Assembly: GCA_002319075.1 (NCBI GenBank)
Contig: NVQB01000001.1
Coordinates: 5,456,001-5,520,000, forward strand
From: Sphingobacteriaceae bacterium
GTDB taxonomy: Bacteria > Bacteroidota > Bacteroidia > B-17B0 > Aurantibacillaceae
Direction: 5' to 3'
Length of the DNA: 64,000 bases
The translations under genes and the position numbers were made by a program. Every line of letters starts with the position of its first letter. Position 1 is the stretch's first letter. Below are positions 17,266 to 26,488 of the stretch, in pieces. A model generated the notes under the pieces. That model saw nothing but the letters and a program-made list of their open reading frames with translations, did no database searches and was not told the DNA's origin.

Positions 17266-18924
17266 ATGAAATTCAACCTTTATCAAAGCCTTAATTTAAG
17301 AGCTCAGAACTTGAGTAAAAGAGCCTGTTATTCTTTTCTCCTAATGGCAGCAGTTGCTTCCGCTGCACCTGCACAGGTAACATTGTATGAATCATTTACA
17401 GCCCCCTTTAATCCTGCCTCTGCCGGTTGGAGCGTTCAAAACCTTTCGTCACCTGCCGGAACAGCAACATGGTTTCAGGGAACGATTGCTTTCAATGCAT
17501 TGGTTGGTGCACCTACAGATTACTATGCTGTTAACTACAACAGTACATCAAGTGCCGGAACAACCAATACAATCAGTAACTGGCTGATTACCCCTACACT
17601 TAACTTGGTAAATGGTGCCATTGTTCAATTTGCTACCCGCACAACCGCTAATACAAATTTTGCAGATCGTCTTCAACTGTATTATAGCGATGCCGGAGCA
17701 GGCACCAATGTTGGAAACAGTGCAGGCACACCAACAAACACCGCAGGTACATTTACAAATATAGTTTTCGATCTTAATGCCAATCAAGCGGCCACAGGTT
17801 ATCCGGGTTTCTGGATTTCGATGACCGCAACGCTCAGCGGTATTGCCACGCCAACAGTAGGACGTCTTGCGTTACGCTACTATCTAACCAACGCAGGAGC
17901 CTCAGGCACCACCGGAAATTTTGTTGGGGTTGATGAATTCCGTTACTCCCTGCCCTGCAATCACGTTCCTGCTGTCGTTGCCTGGAATGTTCAGCCCTGC
18001 GCTGGAAATCCTGTTAACTTAACGGTGATGGGTGCAGGCACCACTGCCATTACTTCTTACACCTGGTCTACAGGAGTTAACACAAGTACCACAAGTTTTA
18101 TACCTTCTAATACAGGAATACAGAGTTGTTACGTCTTAATGGAAACTACTGCAGGATGCGTCAATTTAGAGGTAGCAAATCTGAATGTTCTCCCCTCACC
18201 AACAGTTTCCTTTGTTCGGTCCCCGAATGGGAACCTCTGTTCGGGACAAACTGTTACCGTAACCGCAAGCGGCGCAAATTCCTACACCTACGTCATCAGC
18301 CCAACACAAACCATAACTACTACCCCCCTTGCAGCAAACCTGCCCACAGTAAATACTTTAACCAATGTTTCATTTACACTCCGGGGCATAGGATCAAATG
18401 GTTGCGCCAACACGCAAACTGTTTCACTCGCTGTTAATCCCAATCCAACAGTAACAGCCTCAGGTACATCGTCAGCGCTATGTATCGGAAAAACCGCTAC
18501 ACTCAGTGCTTCTGGTGCATCTACTTATAGCTGGTCGGGAAGTTCCACTTCTACTTTCGCAACCCTGAACTATTCAGCAACTGCACCGGCTGGCACAAAA
18601 AGTTTTTCCGTAGCCGGAACATCTGCCGAAGGCTGTATCTCCGGCACGGCGGTAGTTTCTATCCTGGTTAATAATTGCACAAGTATAGGTGATCAGTCGC
18701 TTTCATCCATTGTAAACACCTATCCTAACCCTTTCACAGATCAACTATATATTCAAGGCTTTACCGGAAACATTAAAATCTACAATGAGCTTGGACAATT
18801 GGCAATAGAGAAACAATGCCATTCGTCAGACGAAATCGACACCCGCAAACTACCCGCTGGCGTTTACCTCCTGCAAATAAAAGCCTACAACCATAGTATC
18901 ACAAAAAAAATAATAAAACAATAG
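17266..18924 (+). CDS. T9SS-exported protein with choice-of-anchor J-like and Ig/PKD-like domains
   Basis: The 552-residue product has a long signal region ending near AAPAQ. Residues ~38-225 resemble a choice-of-anchor J domain (FNPASAGWSVQN, DYYAVNYNS, NWLITPTLNL). About three PKD/Ig-like repeats follow, each with a Cys-Gly/Ser pair and TYTWS- or SYTY-like strands. The last ~75 residues are a type A T9SS sorting domain (TYPNPFTDQLYIQ, GQLAIE, LPAGVYLLQI). It should cross the outer membrane by the type IX system and stay on the surface or be released. Binding target unknown. Confidence 0.85.
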   Translation: MKFNLYQSLNLRAQNLSKRACYSFLLMAAVASAAPAQVTLYESFTAPFNPASAGWSVQNLSSPAGTATWFQGTIAFNALVGAPTDYYAVNYNSTSSAGTTNTISNWLITPTLNLVNGAIVQFATRTTANTNFADRLQLYYSDAGAGTNVGNSAGTPTNTAGTFTNIVFDLNANQAATGYPGFWISMTATLSGIATPTVGRLALRYYLTNAGASGTTGNFVGVDEFRYSLPCNHVPAVVAWNVQPCAGNPVNLTVMGAGTTAITSYTWSTGVNTSTTSFIPSNTGIQSCYVLMETTAGCVNLEVANLNVLPSPTVSFVRSPNGNLCSGQTVTVTASGANSYTYVISPTQTITTTPLAANLPTVNTLTNVSFTLRGIGSNGCANTQTVSLAVNPNPTVTASGTSSALCIGKTATLSASGASTYSWSGSSTSTFATLNYSATAPAGTKSFSVAGTSAEGCISGTAVVSILVNNCTSIGDQSLSSIVNTYPNPFTDQLYIQGFTGNIKIYNELGQLAIEKQCHSSDEIDTRKLPAGVYLLQIKAYNHSITKKIIKQ

Positions 18925-18945
18925 ACGGAAAATCGTGAAAGTGAA

Positions 18946-18976
18946 AAGGAGTTCCGGTATAGGGAACTCCTTCTTA
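18946..18976. terminator. Bidirectional terminator between convergent genes
   Basis: AAGGAGTTCC (18946-18955) pairs with GGAACTCCTT (18963-18972), with A-rich sequence on one side and T-rich on the other. It lies between the converging T9SS-exported gene and SCO gene and can serve both. Confidence 0.7.
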
Positions 18977-18978
18977 TT

Positions 18979-19632
18979 TTATTTATTCATACTCTGTTCT
19001 TTCTCCAAAAGACGAATATCTTTGATTAATTTTTGAATATCTTCGGAATTCGTGCCATCGTAAAATCCACGTATGTGTCTTTCTTTATCTACTAAAGCGA
19101 ACAATTGCGAATGAATAAAATCATCGCTGTCGCCATTCCCTTCTTCGTTATTCATTAAATAGCTTCTTCTCGCAAGATCGTAAAGCTCCTTTTTCTTTCC
19201 TGTAAGAAACCACCAGTTCTTTGCATTGGCTTCATGCATGTCAGCATATTGCTTTAAAACCGGGATAGAGTCTTCTTCAGGCTTTACAGTATGTGACAGA
19301 ATTTTAAAGGTCGTATCGTCTTCAAATACTTTTGCAACCGTCATCATATTTTTGTTCATAACCGGACAGATAGATTGGCATGTAGTAAAGAAATACTCTG
19401 TTACATAATTTTTACCTTCCACATTTTTTTGAGTGATGGTATCACCTGATTGGTTTACAAACGCAAAGTCTGCCACTTTATGAAAAGTGGTATCAAAATC
19501 ATTTACGATTTTGTTTCCTAAAGTTGGAAGAAGGCGTACTTTATCTTTTTTATCTCTTTTGCTATAGTTCACGTATATGATAGCAAAGAAACAGAATAAC
19601 AGGAGCAGCATTAAGGGAATATATTTTTTCAT
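18979..19632 (-). CDS. SCO1/SenC-family thioredoxin-fold protein
   Basis: The frame opens at 19653, but the ATG at 19632 starts a clear N-terminal anchor (MKKYIPLMLLLLFCFFAIIYV); 217 residues. The thioredoxin-like domain has the copper/redox motif Cys85-xxx-Cys89 (TTCQSICP) and the distal His174 (DFIHSQ), the set needed for copper binding in SCO proteins. It is probably membrane-anchored facing the periplasm and helps load copper into cytochrome oxidase or acts as a thiol reductant. The next minus-strand gene upstream encodes a Cys-containing secreted protein, a pairing that suggests shared copper work. No oxidase genes are nearby. Confidence 0.88.
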   Translation of the reverse strand: MKKYIPLMLLLLFCFFAIIYVNYSKRDKKDKVRLLPTLGNKIVNDFDTTFHKVADFAFVNQSGDTITQKNVEGKNYVTEYFFTTCQSICPVMNKNMMTVAKVFEDDTTFKILSHTVKPEEDSIPVLKQYADMHEANAKNWWFLTGKKKELYDLARRSYLMNNEEGNGDSDDFIHSQLFALVDKERHIRGFYDGTNSEDIQKLIKDIRLLEKEQSMNK

Positions 19633-19737
19633 TTTTATTAAAATTAAAGGCAATCTAAAAAAGACTGCAAAAGTGAATTAAAATTGTTGATCAGGCCATT
19701 CAGCCTTATAATAAACAAACGTTAGAATGTTTCAAAC

Positions 19738-20103
19738 TTATGCCTGTTGCGGTGGATGGAAAACAGAAACCTTATAGTTGCTTAAATAAAAATTGAGGTA
19801 ACCATCATATACCTGACTTGTGGCTGTGGCAAAATAAAATGCAACCAAACGCACTTCCTGCTCAACAAACTTTATTTCTTTTTGTTTCAGGTCTGGAAAT
19901 TTTTCTGTTTTCTTTTCATTCTCTTTTAATTCTTTTGTAAGATAACACTGACCGTTACAGAGTTTAATCTTTTCGAATCGGTTCACACAAAGATTCTCTG
20001 AAATAGATGTACGGTTTAAATAGAACGAACCAAGAATAAAAAGATGCGAGAGGCTTTGAAATAATAGTACAAAAAGGAAGAGTATAGAAAGGCATCTTTT
20101 CAC
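19738..20103 (-). CDS. Small secreted protein with a CNGQCYL motif, probably copper-linked
   Basis: The 121-residue product has a hydrophobic leader (MKRCLSILFLFVLLFQSLSHL), the motif LCNGQCYLTKEL near 48-59, a Lys/Glu-rich stretch and a FHPPQ end. I know the CxGxCYLxKxL and FHPP pattern from short Bacteroidota proteins near copper and cytochrome genes, but not an established function. It lies 105 nt upstream of the SCO gene on the same strand. The two cysteines could bind a metal. It is probably periplasmic. Confidence 0.6.
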   Translation of the reverse strand: MKRCLSILFLFVLLFQSLSHLFILGSFYLNRTSISENLCVNRFEKIKLCNGQCYLTKELKENEKKTEKFPDLKQKEIKFVEQEVRLVAFYFATATSQVYDGYLNFYLSNYKVSVFHPPQQA

Positions 20104-20218
20104 GCGGTAAATTTACTAATTAATTTCCTGAGGATTGAAATAAAGACCAGAGAGCTTAGCTGAGAGAGGCAAAATTCCTGAGTCTAAAACCCAACATCGC
20201 TCTCACCTCATTCACGTT

Positions 20219-20575
20219 TTACCAGGGAAATATATGTATGTAGATAATCCTTGAAAGTTTAAAGTTTTTCAGTGAGAATAAGAAGATTACACCCACAATA
20301 GCGAATGCTACATACAAGACAGGAACGGAAGGAAAAAGAAAATAAAAAGTGAGAAAAGTGATAATGGCTTGCAGTACAGCAAGACCATAACTCAAATACA
20401 TAGCACCTAAAAAGTAACCTGGCTCCCTGTCGAAGTGATAATCACACACTTCACAATTTTTTTTCATTACAGGAAACTGATAAAATTTCTTTTTTTCGAA
20501 AACATGCCCTTGTCCACAATTCGGACATTTTTCAGTAAGAATATTTAAAACCAAATTGCCTTTTGCCGTTTTCAT
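20219..20575 (-). CDS. DUF983 family membrane protein
   Basis: The 118-residue protein has an N-terminal zinc-ribbon-like pair of CxxC motifs (CPNCGQGHVF and CEVCDYHFDREPGYF), then two hydrophobic helices (~50-75 and ~80-100). This order fits DUF983. The biochemical function is unknown; in alpha-proteobacteria the genes often lie near cytochrome oxidase assembly genes, and here the SCO gene is about 600 nt downstream. It is divergent from the AraC-type gene at 20679. Confidence 0.8.
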   Translation of the reverse strand: MKTAKGNLVLNILTEKCPNCGQGHVFEKKKFYQFPVMKKNCEVCDYHFDREPGYFLGAMYLSYGLAVLQAIITFLTFYFLFPSVPVLYVAFAIVGVIFLFSLKNFKLSRIIYIHIFPW

Positions 20576-20678
20576 AGAGTCTGAATTACACTACAAATAT
20601 ACGGAAGAAGCGTGGTTTACAACCATTACAAACTACGCATTGTATGGCACAATTCAGACATTTTTGTATTTTTATAGT

Positions 20679-21542
20679 ATGAAATCGTTACCTGTTTACA
20701 AAATCAAAGATTTTAGAAAATTTTCGGAAGAAAATGTCTTTTATTCCAATGATCTTAAAGCTCACGTAAAATTTCATGACTTTACAAATAGTCCTCATAA
20801 ACATGACTTCTATTTTGCAGTTCTTTTTACTAAAGGCTCAGGTACACATGAAATCGACTTTAAAAAATATCCTGTAAAAACAGGGAGTCTATTTCTGCTA
20901 AAACCCGGACAGATGCATAACTGGAAACTCTCAGCCGACTGCGAGGGATTTATTTTTTTTCACACCCGCGACTTTTATGATACAGGATTTACTTCCGAAC
21001 ACTTACAGGATTTTCCTTTTTTTTCATCGCACCATAGCAGTCCATTACTCGTTTTAAAGGGCAGTTCATTTTTATCTATTAAAGAATTGGCTAACCAGAT
21101 TAACGAAGAATACCAGAAAAACGACCGTTTCAAATTGCAAAAATTACGCGCCCTGGTGAATCTCGTTTACATCGAAACCTCGCGTCAATACAGTTCTCCC
21201 ACCGAAGGCACAAAAGAAAACTACCTCGAAAAACTTAAAAAATTCGAAACCCTCATTGATGGCCATTTTAAGGACCATATAACGGCGAGTGATTATGCCG
21301 CCCTTATGAACATCAGCGAAAAACATTTAAACCGCATCTGTAAAACGTGTCTTGATAAAACAAGTACCGACCTTATATCCGACCGCATGATTCTGGAAGC
21401 GAAACGACTTTTACTTCAGTCGAAATGGAGTGTTACGCAAATAGCCGCCGAACTCGCTTTTAAAGATAATTCGTATTTCAATCGTTTTTTTAAGAAGCGC
21501 ACCGGCGAAACTCCTTTAGGATTTTTGGAAAAATATCGCTAA
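20679..21542 (+). CDS. AraC-family transcriptional regulator
   Basis: The frame extends back to 20556, but that would overlap the divergent DUF983 start. The ATG at 20679 (MKSLPVYKIKDF) gives a normal 287-residue regulator. Residues ~25-100 form a cupin sensor domain (SPHKHDFYFAVLFTKGSG, KTGSLFLLKPGQMHNW). Residues ~190-287 are two AraC-type helix-turn-helices (ISEKHLNRICK and WSVTQIAAELAFKDNSYFNRFFKKRTGETP). It binds DNA in response to an unknown ligand. The target may be DUF983 or itself. Confidence 0.85.
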   Translation: MKSLPVYKIKDFRKFSEENVFYSNDLKAHVKFHDFTNSPHKHDFYFAVLFTKGSGTHEIDFKKYPVKTGSLFLLKPGQMHNWKLSADCEGFIFFHTRDFYDTGFTSEHLQDFPFFSSHHSSPLLVLKGSSFLSIKELANQINEEYQKNDRFKLQKLRALVNLVYIETSRQYSSPTEGTKENYLEKLKKFETLIDGHFKDHITASDYAALMNISEKHLNRICKTCLDKTSTDLISDRMILEAKRLLLQSKWSVTQIAAELAFKDNSYFNRFFKKRTGETPLGFLEKYR

Positions 21543-21777
21543 AACTTAGTCGAGTACAAAAAAAAAGACCTCATAAAACCGGGAATTTCTTCCCCAGGTT
21601 GAGTATTTTGGTAAAAACGGGAACTACTTTCTCAACCCCTTGTACAATTACATTCATCCACAAAACTCAGTGTTTTTAAGCCTTTCAGAAGCAGTAGAAT
21701 CAGATGACACCTCTCCTGGGTTGCCACACCTTCTGTCACATTATTTGCAATATCCTTAACATATTTTAAATGCACAC

Positions 21778-22914
21778 ATGATAGACAGGTTACCACTTTA
21801 TCTAAAACTTTCTACAATTACAATGGGGCTCCTGGGCTTCTTTTACATTCTGTTTATTGGGCAAGACATACTTATTCCTCTCACTTTTTCTTGGATCATC
21901 GCCATTTTATTAAATCCCCTGGTTAATTTTTTCTGTCGCAGAAGTAACAGGATCATAGCAATCTCGTTAGCGATCATTGTTATGTGCATCATCGTAGGAG
22001 GAATTCTATTTTTTATAGGCTCGCAGGTAAGTATGTTCAGTGATTCTTTTCCAGCTTTAAAAAAAGCATTTAATGAATACGTCAACCAGGGGCTCACCTG
22101 GTTTTCACATACTTTTAATGTGGGCAAATCAAAAGTGAATAGTTGGATCGCAGAACAAAAAGCTGAACAGATGCATAATGCCGGTGGAATGATCACAAAT
22201 ACGGTTACAGGTCTTGGCGGCGCAATTGTAAATATTTTCCTGATTCCGATTTACATTTTTCTTTTTCTTTTCTACAAACCACTACTACTCGATTTTGTAG
22301 GAAAATTATTTGACAGTCATCAACATAAAGTTGTGGCAGAAGTTCTTTCTCAAACACGCGTTCTCATTCAAAATTATTTAGTTGGATTACTTTTAGAAAT
22401 GGTCATAGTAGCCGCTATGAATTCTACCGCGTTACTCATTATAGGCATTAAGTATGCCGTATTATTAGGGGTGATAGGAGCTATCTTAAATCTAATTCCT
22501 TATATCGGCGGTATTGTTGCCATTGCGCTTCCCATGATTATGGGATTAATTACCGATGATCCTTCCTGTGCTTTTTTTGTATTAATCGCCTATATCATCA
22601 TTCAAATTATAGACAACAACTTTTTGGTTCCTATGATTGTAGCATCCAAAGTAAAAGTCAACGCCTTGGTCTCGATTATAGTTGTACTCATAGGAGGAGC
22701 ACTATGGGGGGTCGCGGGCATGTTTTTATCCATTCCTTTAACGGCCATTGCCAAAGTAATCTTCGACCGGGTTGATAAACTCAAACCCTTTGGTTTTTTA
22801 ATTGGAGATACTATGCCAGATATCGGTAAAGCCATTTTTCACTTTAACCGTATAAAAAAAGAACCTAAACCTGTTATTAAACCTGAAACCGAAACGTTAA
22901 CTAATACCAAGTAA
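21778..22914 (+). CDS. AI-2E family transporter
   Basis: The 378-residue inner-membrane protein has about 7-8 hydrophobic helices, an extracytoplasmic helical insert (~75-125) and conserved stretches GAILNLIPYIGGIVAIALP and QIIDNNFLVPMIVASKV characteristic of this family. Members export autoinducer-2 or act as cation/proton antiporters, so the substrate is open. The gene ends 10 nt before a PqiA-like gene and both are probably one operon. Confidence 0.87.
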   Translation: MIDRLPLYLKLSTITMGLLGFFYILFIGQDILIPLTFSWIIAILLNPLVNFFCRRSNRIIAISLAIIVMCIIVGGILFFIGSQVSMFSDSFPALKKAFNEYVNQGLTWFSHTFNVGKSKVNSWIAEQKAEQMHNAGGMITNTVTGLGGAIVNIFLIPIYIFLFLFYKPLLLDFVGKLFDSHQHKVVAEVLSQTRVLIQNYLVGLLLEMVIVAAMNSTALLIIGIKYAVLLGVIGAILNLIPYIGGIVAIALPMIMGLITDDPSCAFFVLIAYIIIQIIDNNFLVPMIVASKVKVNALVSIIVVLIGGALWGVAGMFLSIPLTAIAKVIFDRVDKLKPFGFLIGDTMPDIGKAIFHFNRIKKEPKPVIKPETETLTNTK

Positions 22915-22924
22915 AAACAGACAA

Positions 22925-24301
22925 ATGATAAAAGATAAACTTATTTACAAAATTTTATTGGCAGTTGTTTTAATGCCTGTCATCTTATTTGCCATGTATT
23001 GCGGCTTTAATATTCACCAGTTGGTAGAAGAACGGTCGCAAATTAAAAAAGATTACAGCGAAATAAACAGTATTAAAAACGGCCTGTTTTCAGTAGACAT
23101 ATGGCGTTCGCATATCACCGACATTATGGATGAGCAGATCGACGCTTTTGATCTTACAGACATGCAGGAAGATACTTTAAAAATTGCTTTGAATAAAGTA
23201 CTTAACTCGGTGGTAACAAAAGCCAACGACATGGTGAATAAAAAACAAACCAAACTTGACAAAAAAATAAAACAATTCGCTATCCGTCAGGTGGTGGACG
23301 TAGACAAGGTACGTGCAAAAGTTCCGGAGTTTTCGCAAACTATTATTGACGAACTAAAAAAACCCAGTAATAAACAAAGATTAAAATTTTTAGCCAAAGA
23401 CAAATTTACAGAGATGGCTAAAAAAACACACGATAGTATAAGCAATGAAGAAGTGGTTCGCCAATTACTGAATAAATATCAAGCCAACACCGTGGCAGAA
23501 TTTAATATGATCTCTAATTTAAAAGTTCAGCAACTGCAACAAACAAGTTACAACTACACTTACATGATGGTGATCTGCCTGTTCTTCTTTCTTGTTTTAT
23601 GGCTGCTTCTCAGAAACCAAACACCTTTGCACACGCCTCTTTTTGTAATGTCGGTACTGTTAGGATTGGTAGTTCTATTGATTGGTCTTATCGCACCAAT
23701 GATTGAAATAGATGCCCGGATTAAAGAGTTCGATTTTATGCTGATTGGAAAATCACTGATCTTTACCGACCAGGTTATTTTTTATCAGAGTAAAAGTATT
23801 CTCGATGTAGTACACATTTTAATAGCCACCGGAAAAGCAGATTCAATACTGGTAGGTTCGTTGATCTTAATTTTCAGTGTGGTCTTCCCTATTACCAAAT
23901 TGATCTGTACTAAAATTTACCTTTTAGGAAGCGATAAAGTGAGAGAAAACAAATTCCTTAGCTGGTTTGCATTTAAGTCAGGAAAATGGTCGATGGCTGA
24001 CGTAATGGTTGTGGCCATATTTATGTCTTACATTGGTTTTAAAGGAATTCTGGACACCCAAATGGCGGTACTGAATATGAAAAAAAATACACTTGCCACT
24101 ATAGCCACTAATGAAACGTCGTTGCAACCTGGTGTGATCTTATTTGTGAGTTATGTACTTTATGGCTTAGTTCTTGGCGTGATTCTTAAGAAAATCACTT
24201 ACAAAGAAAAAATCATTGACATTGATAAACTTCGTTTTATCCGCAGAAAGAAAGTGGTTCTGACTGAAGTACCTAAAATAAATAACGATCCTGCAAAATA
24301 A
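22925..24301 (+). CDS. PqiA-like membrane protein with a large N-terminal extracytoplasmic domain
   Basis: The 458-residue protein has one N-terminal helix (~8-28) and a Lys/Glu-rich helical domain (~30-205). The PqiA-like core of four helices follows, with PMIEID, SVVFPITKLICT and GKWSMADVMVVAIFMSYIGF. PqiA works with MCE-domain PqiB in lipid transport between membranes in proteobacteria. No MCE gene is present here, and the N-terminal domain is an addition to the plain core. It follows the AI-2E gene by 10 nt, which suggests a joint membrane role, still undefined. Confidence 0.75.
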   Translation: MIKDKLIYKILLAVVLMPVILFAMYCGFNIHQLVEERSQIKKDYSEINSIKNGLFSVDIWRSHITDIMDEQIDAFDLTDMQEDTLKIALNKVLNSVVTKANDMVNKKQTKLDKKIKQFAIRQVVDVDKVRAKVPEFSQTIIDELKKPSNKQRLKFLAKDKFTEMAKKTHDSISNEEVVRQLLNKYQANTVAEFNMISNLKVQQLQQTSYNYTYMMVICLFFFLVLWLLLRNQTPLHTPLFVMSVLLGLVVLLIGLIAPMIEIDARIKEFDFMLIGKSLIFTDQVIFYQSKSILDVVHILIATGKADSILVGSLILIFSVVFPITKLICTKIYLLGSDKVRENKFLSWFAFKSGKWSMADVMVVAIFMSYIGFKGILDTQMAVLNMKKNTLATIATNETSLQPGVILFVSYVLYGLVLGVILKKITYKEKIIDIDKLRFIRRKKVVLTEVPKINNDPAK

Positions 24302-24513
24302 TCGCCGGATATCCATTTAGGTAATCATGACTCCGGGGCCCACCCCTTACGAAGCTTTTATACAAAAGAAGCTCCTTTAATTTCTTTCCGTTAAAACAGT
24401 TAAAGTCTGTTTGGCACAAACAGTGTATACTACTAAATATACCTGTTGGGAAATTTCTTGTTGAATATTATGCAATTGTTTATTTTAGGCTCAGCAAACA
24501 CCCAATAGTTTTC

Positions 24514-24930
24514 ATGAACCTGATTCACTTAGCTTTATTTATTCTTTTAATTTCGGTCTTTTCCTGTAAACCCATGGCAACAACACAATCAACTCTACAA
24601 AATGAAAATGTAAAAGGACATTTTTTTTTAAAAGAGATGTACAACGACAGTTATTTCCCTACTCTATGCGTGAACAAAGGTAAAGACATTTTAATTGACC
24701 TGTGTTTTCAAATTGAAGCGCAACAACCGGCGAATTTAGATGCGCTTTACAAATTGACACATGCTTCAACCGAAAAATTTAACGACCTTCAGGAGCTGTT
24801 CGAAGAAAATGGCAGTGAGATAGAAACAGCAGCAAGAGAAAATATTGCAGCGGATTTTGAATTTATTGCTAAAAGCTACGGATTTACAGAGGCTGACGTG
24901 GAAGAATTAATTGCGCCAAGAGAGTGGTAA
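24514..24930 (+). CDS. Hypothetical small lipoprotein
   Basis: The 138-residue product has a lipoprotein leader (LISVFSC, cysteine ~18) and a helical, acidic mature part with no recognised domain (FEENGSEIETAAREN, EADVEELIAPREW). It would be attached to a membrane by lipid. It is probably transcribed alone from the 212-nt region upstream. No function is known. Confidence 0.65.
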   Translation: MNLIHLALFILLISVFSCKPMATTQSTLQNENVKGHFFLKEMYNDSYFPTLCVNKGKDILIDLCFQIEAQQPANLDALYKLTHASTEKFNDLQELFEENGSEIETAARENIAADFEFIAKSYGFTEADVEELIAPREW

Positions 24931-25000
24931 TTTATATCTTGATATCAACCGAATTTTTTTTATAGCCCCCTTATAAATTCCTTACCCAAAAAAACCAGGA

Positions 25001-25552
25001 ATGCTAAAGCGCATCTTAACAACACTGTTAGTTACCTTGATTTTGTCAAACACACAGGCGCAAAAATTAATTGGCCTGGGATTAGGCTATGATTGGGCTG
25101 AATCGTTCAGTTCAAATCCGGCTTACGCTAATAAGGACATTGATATTAGCTTTTCAAACTCCTGGAATGACTTTGTTTTGGAGGGCCGCGAAGCTTTAAG
25201 ATACATGGAAGGTTTTGAAACGATCCGCTATAACACCTACGTTTTGGCAGGTTTCACAACCTTAAAAGACAGACATTTTGTGTTTGACTTTCTCGGCGGG
25301 CCTTGTTTTACTTTTGTAAATGAAAAAGCCGGAAGAGCAACCTATCATTACATAAACCAGGTAAATTTAAGTGGCAAAACAAGTTTGTCTTTGAGGTTAA
25401 GTAAAAAGAACAATCTCTTTGTGGGTCTTGCCTGTTTATTTTCGACATACCGTTATATTTCTCCCGCCCGCTTCAATGGAAAAGAAACAAGAGGCTACAC
25501 CGGTTCCCTCTTGATTTCCCTCACCTACTGTTTTTTAAAGGAGTCGCCATAA
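25001..25552 (+). CDS. Hypothetical secreted beta-rich protein
   Basis: The 183-residue protein has a signal peptide (MLKRILTTLLVTLILSNTQAQ) and a mature part of alternating strands with aromatic girdle-like residues (GLGLGYDWAESF, TSLSLRLSKKNNLFVGLACLF, GSLLISLTYCF). It is probably a small outer-membrane barrel or periplasmic protein. No family was recognised. Confidence 0.6.
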   Translation: MLKRILTTLLVTLILSNTQAQKLIGLGLGYDWAESFSSNPAYANKDIDISFSNSWNDFVLEGREALRYMEGFETIRYNTYVLAGFTTLKDRHFVFDFLGGPCFTFVNEKAGRATYHYINQVNLSGKTSLSLRLSKKNNLFVGLACLFSTYRYISPARFNGKETRGYTGSLLISLTYCFLKESP

Positions 25553-25599
25553 AATAAATACAGCAATTCAGATAAATAAATTTTGCTTAATTTAAAGCT

Positions 25600-26064
25600 A
25601 TGTACGTACTTGAAAAGCTACTTCTAACATCATTCGAAAAACAGCAAGTAGTAAGACTCTGGAACAAAGAATATCCAAAGTCTTTAAACTTTGCGGATGA
25701 CCAGGGATTTGATCAGTACCTGAAAACTTTGTCAAATCCACAGCATTACCTTTTAACAAGTGAAAGCAAAGAAATTCTAGGTTGGGCAAGCAAATTCTCC
25801 CGCGAAGGAACAACCTGGTTTGCCATTATTCTAGACGACAAAATTCAGGGCAAAGGCTATGGATCTAAGATTCTAACTGCGATACAGAAAAACGAAACTG
25901 CTTTGCATGCCTGGGTAATTGATAAAGACAATGCGTTAAAAGCAAATGGAACGTTTTATAAATCTCCCCTGGATTTTTATTTAAAACAGAAGTTCGAAGT
26001 TCATTCCCAGATAAGACTAGAGACGGAAAAACTGTCAGCAGTTAAAATTGTCTGGAGCAGTTGA
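25600..26064 (+). CDS. GNAT-family N-acetyltransferase
   Basis: The 154-residue product carries a GNAT core: a strand with GWASKF, TTWFAIILDDKIQGKGYGSKIL, where QGKGYG is the acetyl-CoA pyrophosphate-binding loop (R/Q-x-x-G-x-G/A), and a final FYKSPLDFYLKQKFEVH segment. It would transfer an acyl group from CoA to an amine; the substrate is unknown. It is cytoplasmic and appears to be a single gene. Confidence 0.75.
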   Translation: MYVLEKLLLTSFEKQQVVRLWNKEYPKSLNFADDQGFDQYLKTLSNPQHYLLTSESKEILGWASKFSREGTTWFAIILDDKIQGKGYGSKILTAIQKNETALHAWVIDKDNALKANGTFYKSPLDFYLKQKFEVHSQIRLETEKLSAVKIVWSS

Positions 26065-26119
26065 GATTCTGTGAATCTGCGTTTTAGCAATAAACAAGGC
26101 GAGTTTTCGTTCAGTATTT

Positions 26120-26488
26120 ATGAAGAACATAAAACCCTTTTTAAGGATCATTCCGGAAATTATCCTGATTTTAATAGTTATATTTTACTGGCAGGACGCG
26201 GGTCTGAGAAATCCTGTTGCCCCGGTTTTAATGGGACTACTGCTAATGCAATTACTTCTCCGCCGAAAAACATCAGGACTCATTGTCTCATGTATCTTTC
26301 TGTTTTTAAGTTTGTGGATGGTACTGGCTTGTTTGTCTGATGCCATGAAAATAGAAGAGATGAACCATAAAGCATGGACGTTTTTGTTCTTTGGTATCGG
26401 ATTTTTGAGCCTTCTTGGTATTTCATCAACACTTATGTTTGTGAAATACGTAAACCAAAAAGAACTTAAAAATCTGCAAACGAATTAA
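26120..26488 (+). CDS. Small hypothetical membrane protein
   Basis: The 122-residue protein has about four hydrophobic helices (around 7-20, 28-45, 50-72 and 87-110) with short polar loops and a basic C-terminus. No domain was recognised. Its stop codon overlaps the stop of the convergent GlxA-type regulator by 4 bp (26485-26488). Confidence 0.6.
   Translation: MKNIKPFLRIIPEIILILIVIFYWQDAGLRNPVAPVLMGLLLMQLLLRRKTSGLIVSCIFLFLSLWMVLACLSDAMKIEEMNHKAWTFLFFGIGFLSLLGISSTLMFVKYVNQKELKNLQTN

Noticed and set aside
20556-20678. Upstream start at 20556 for the AraC regulator
   Set aside because: It overlaps the divergent DUF983 start and adds residues not seen in AraC proteins.
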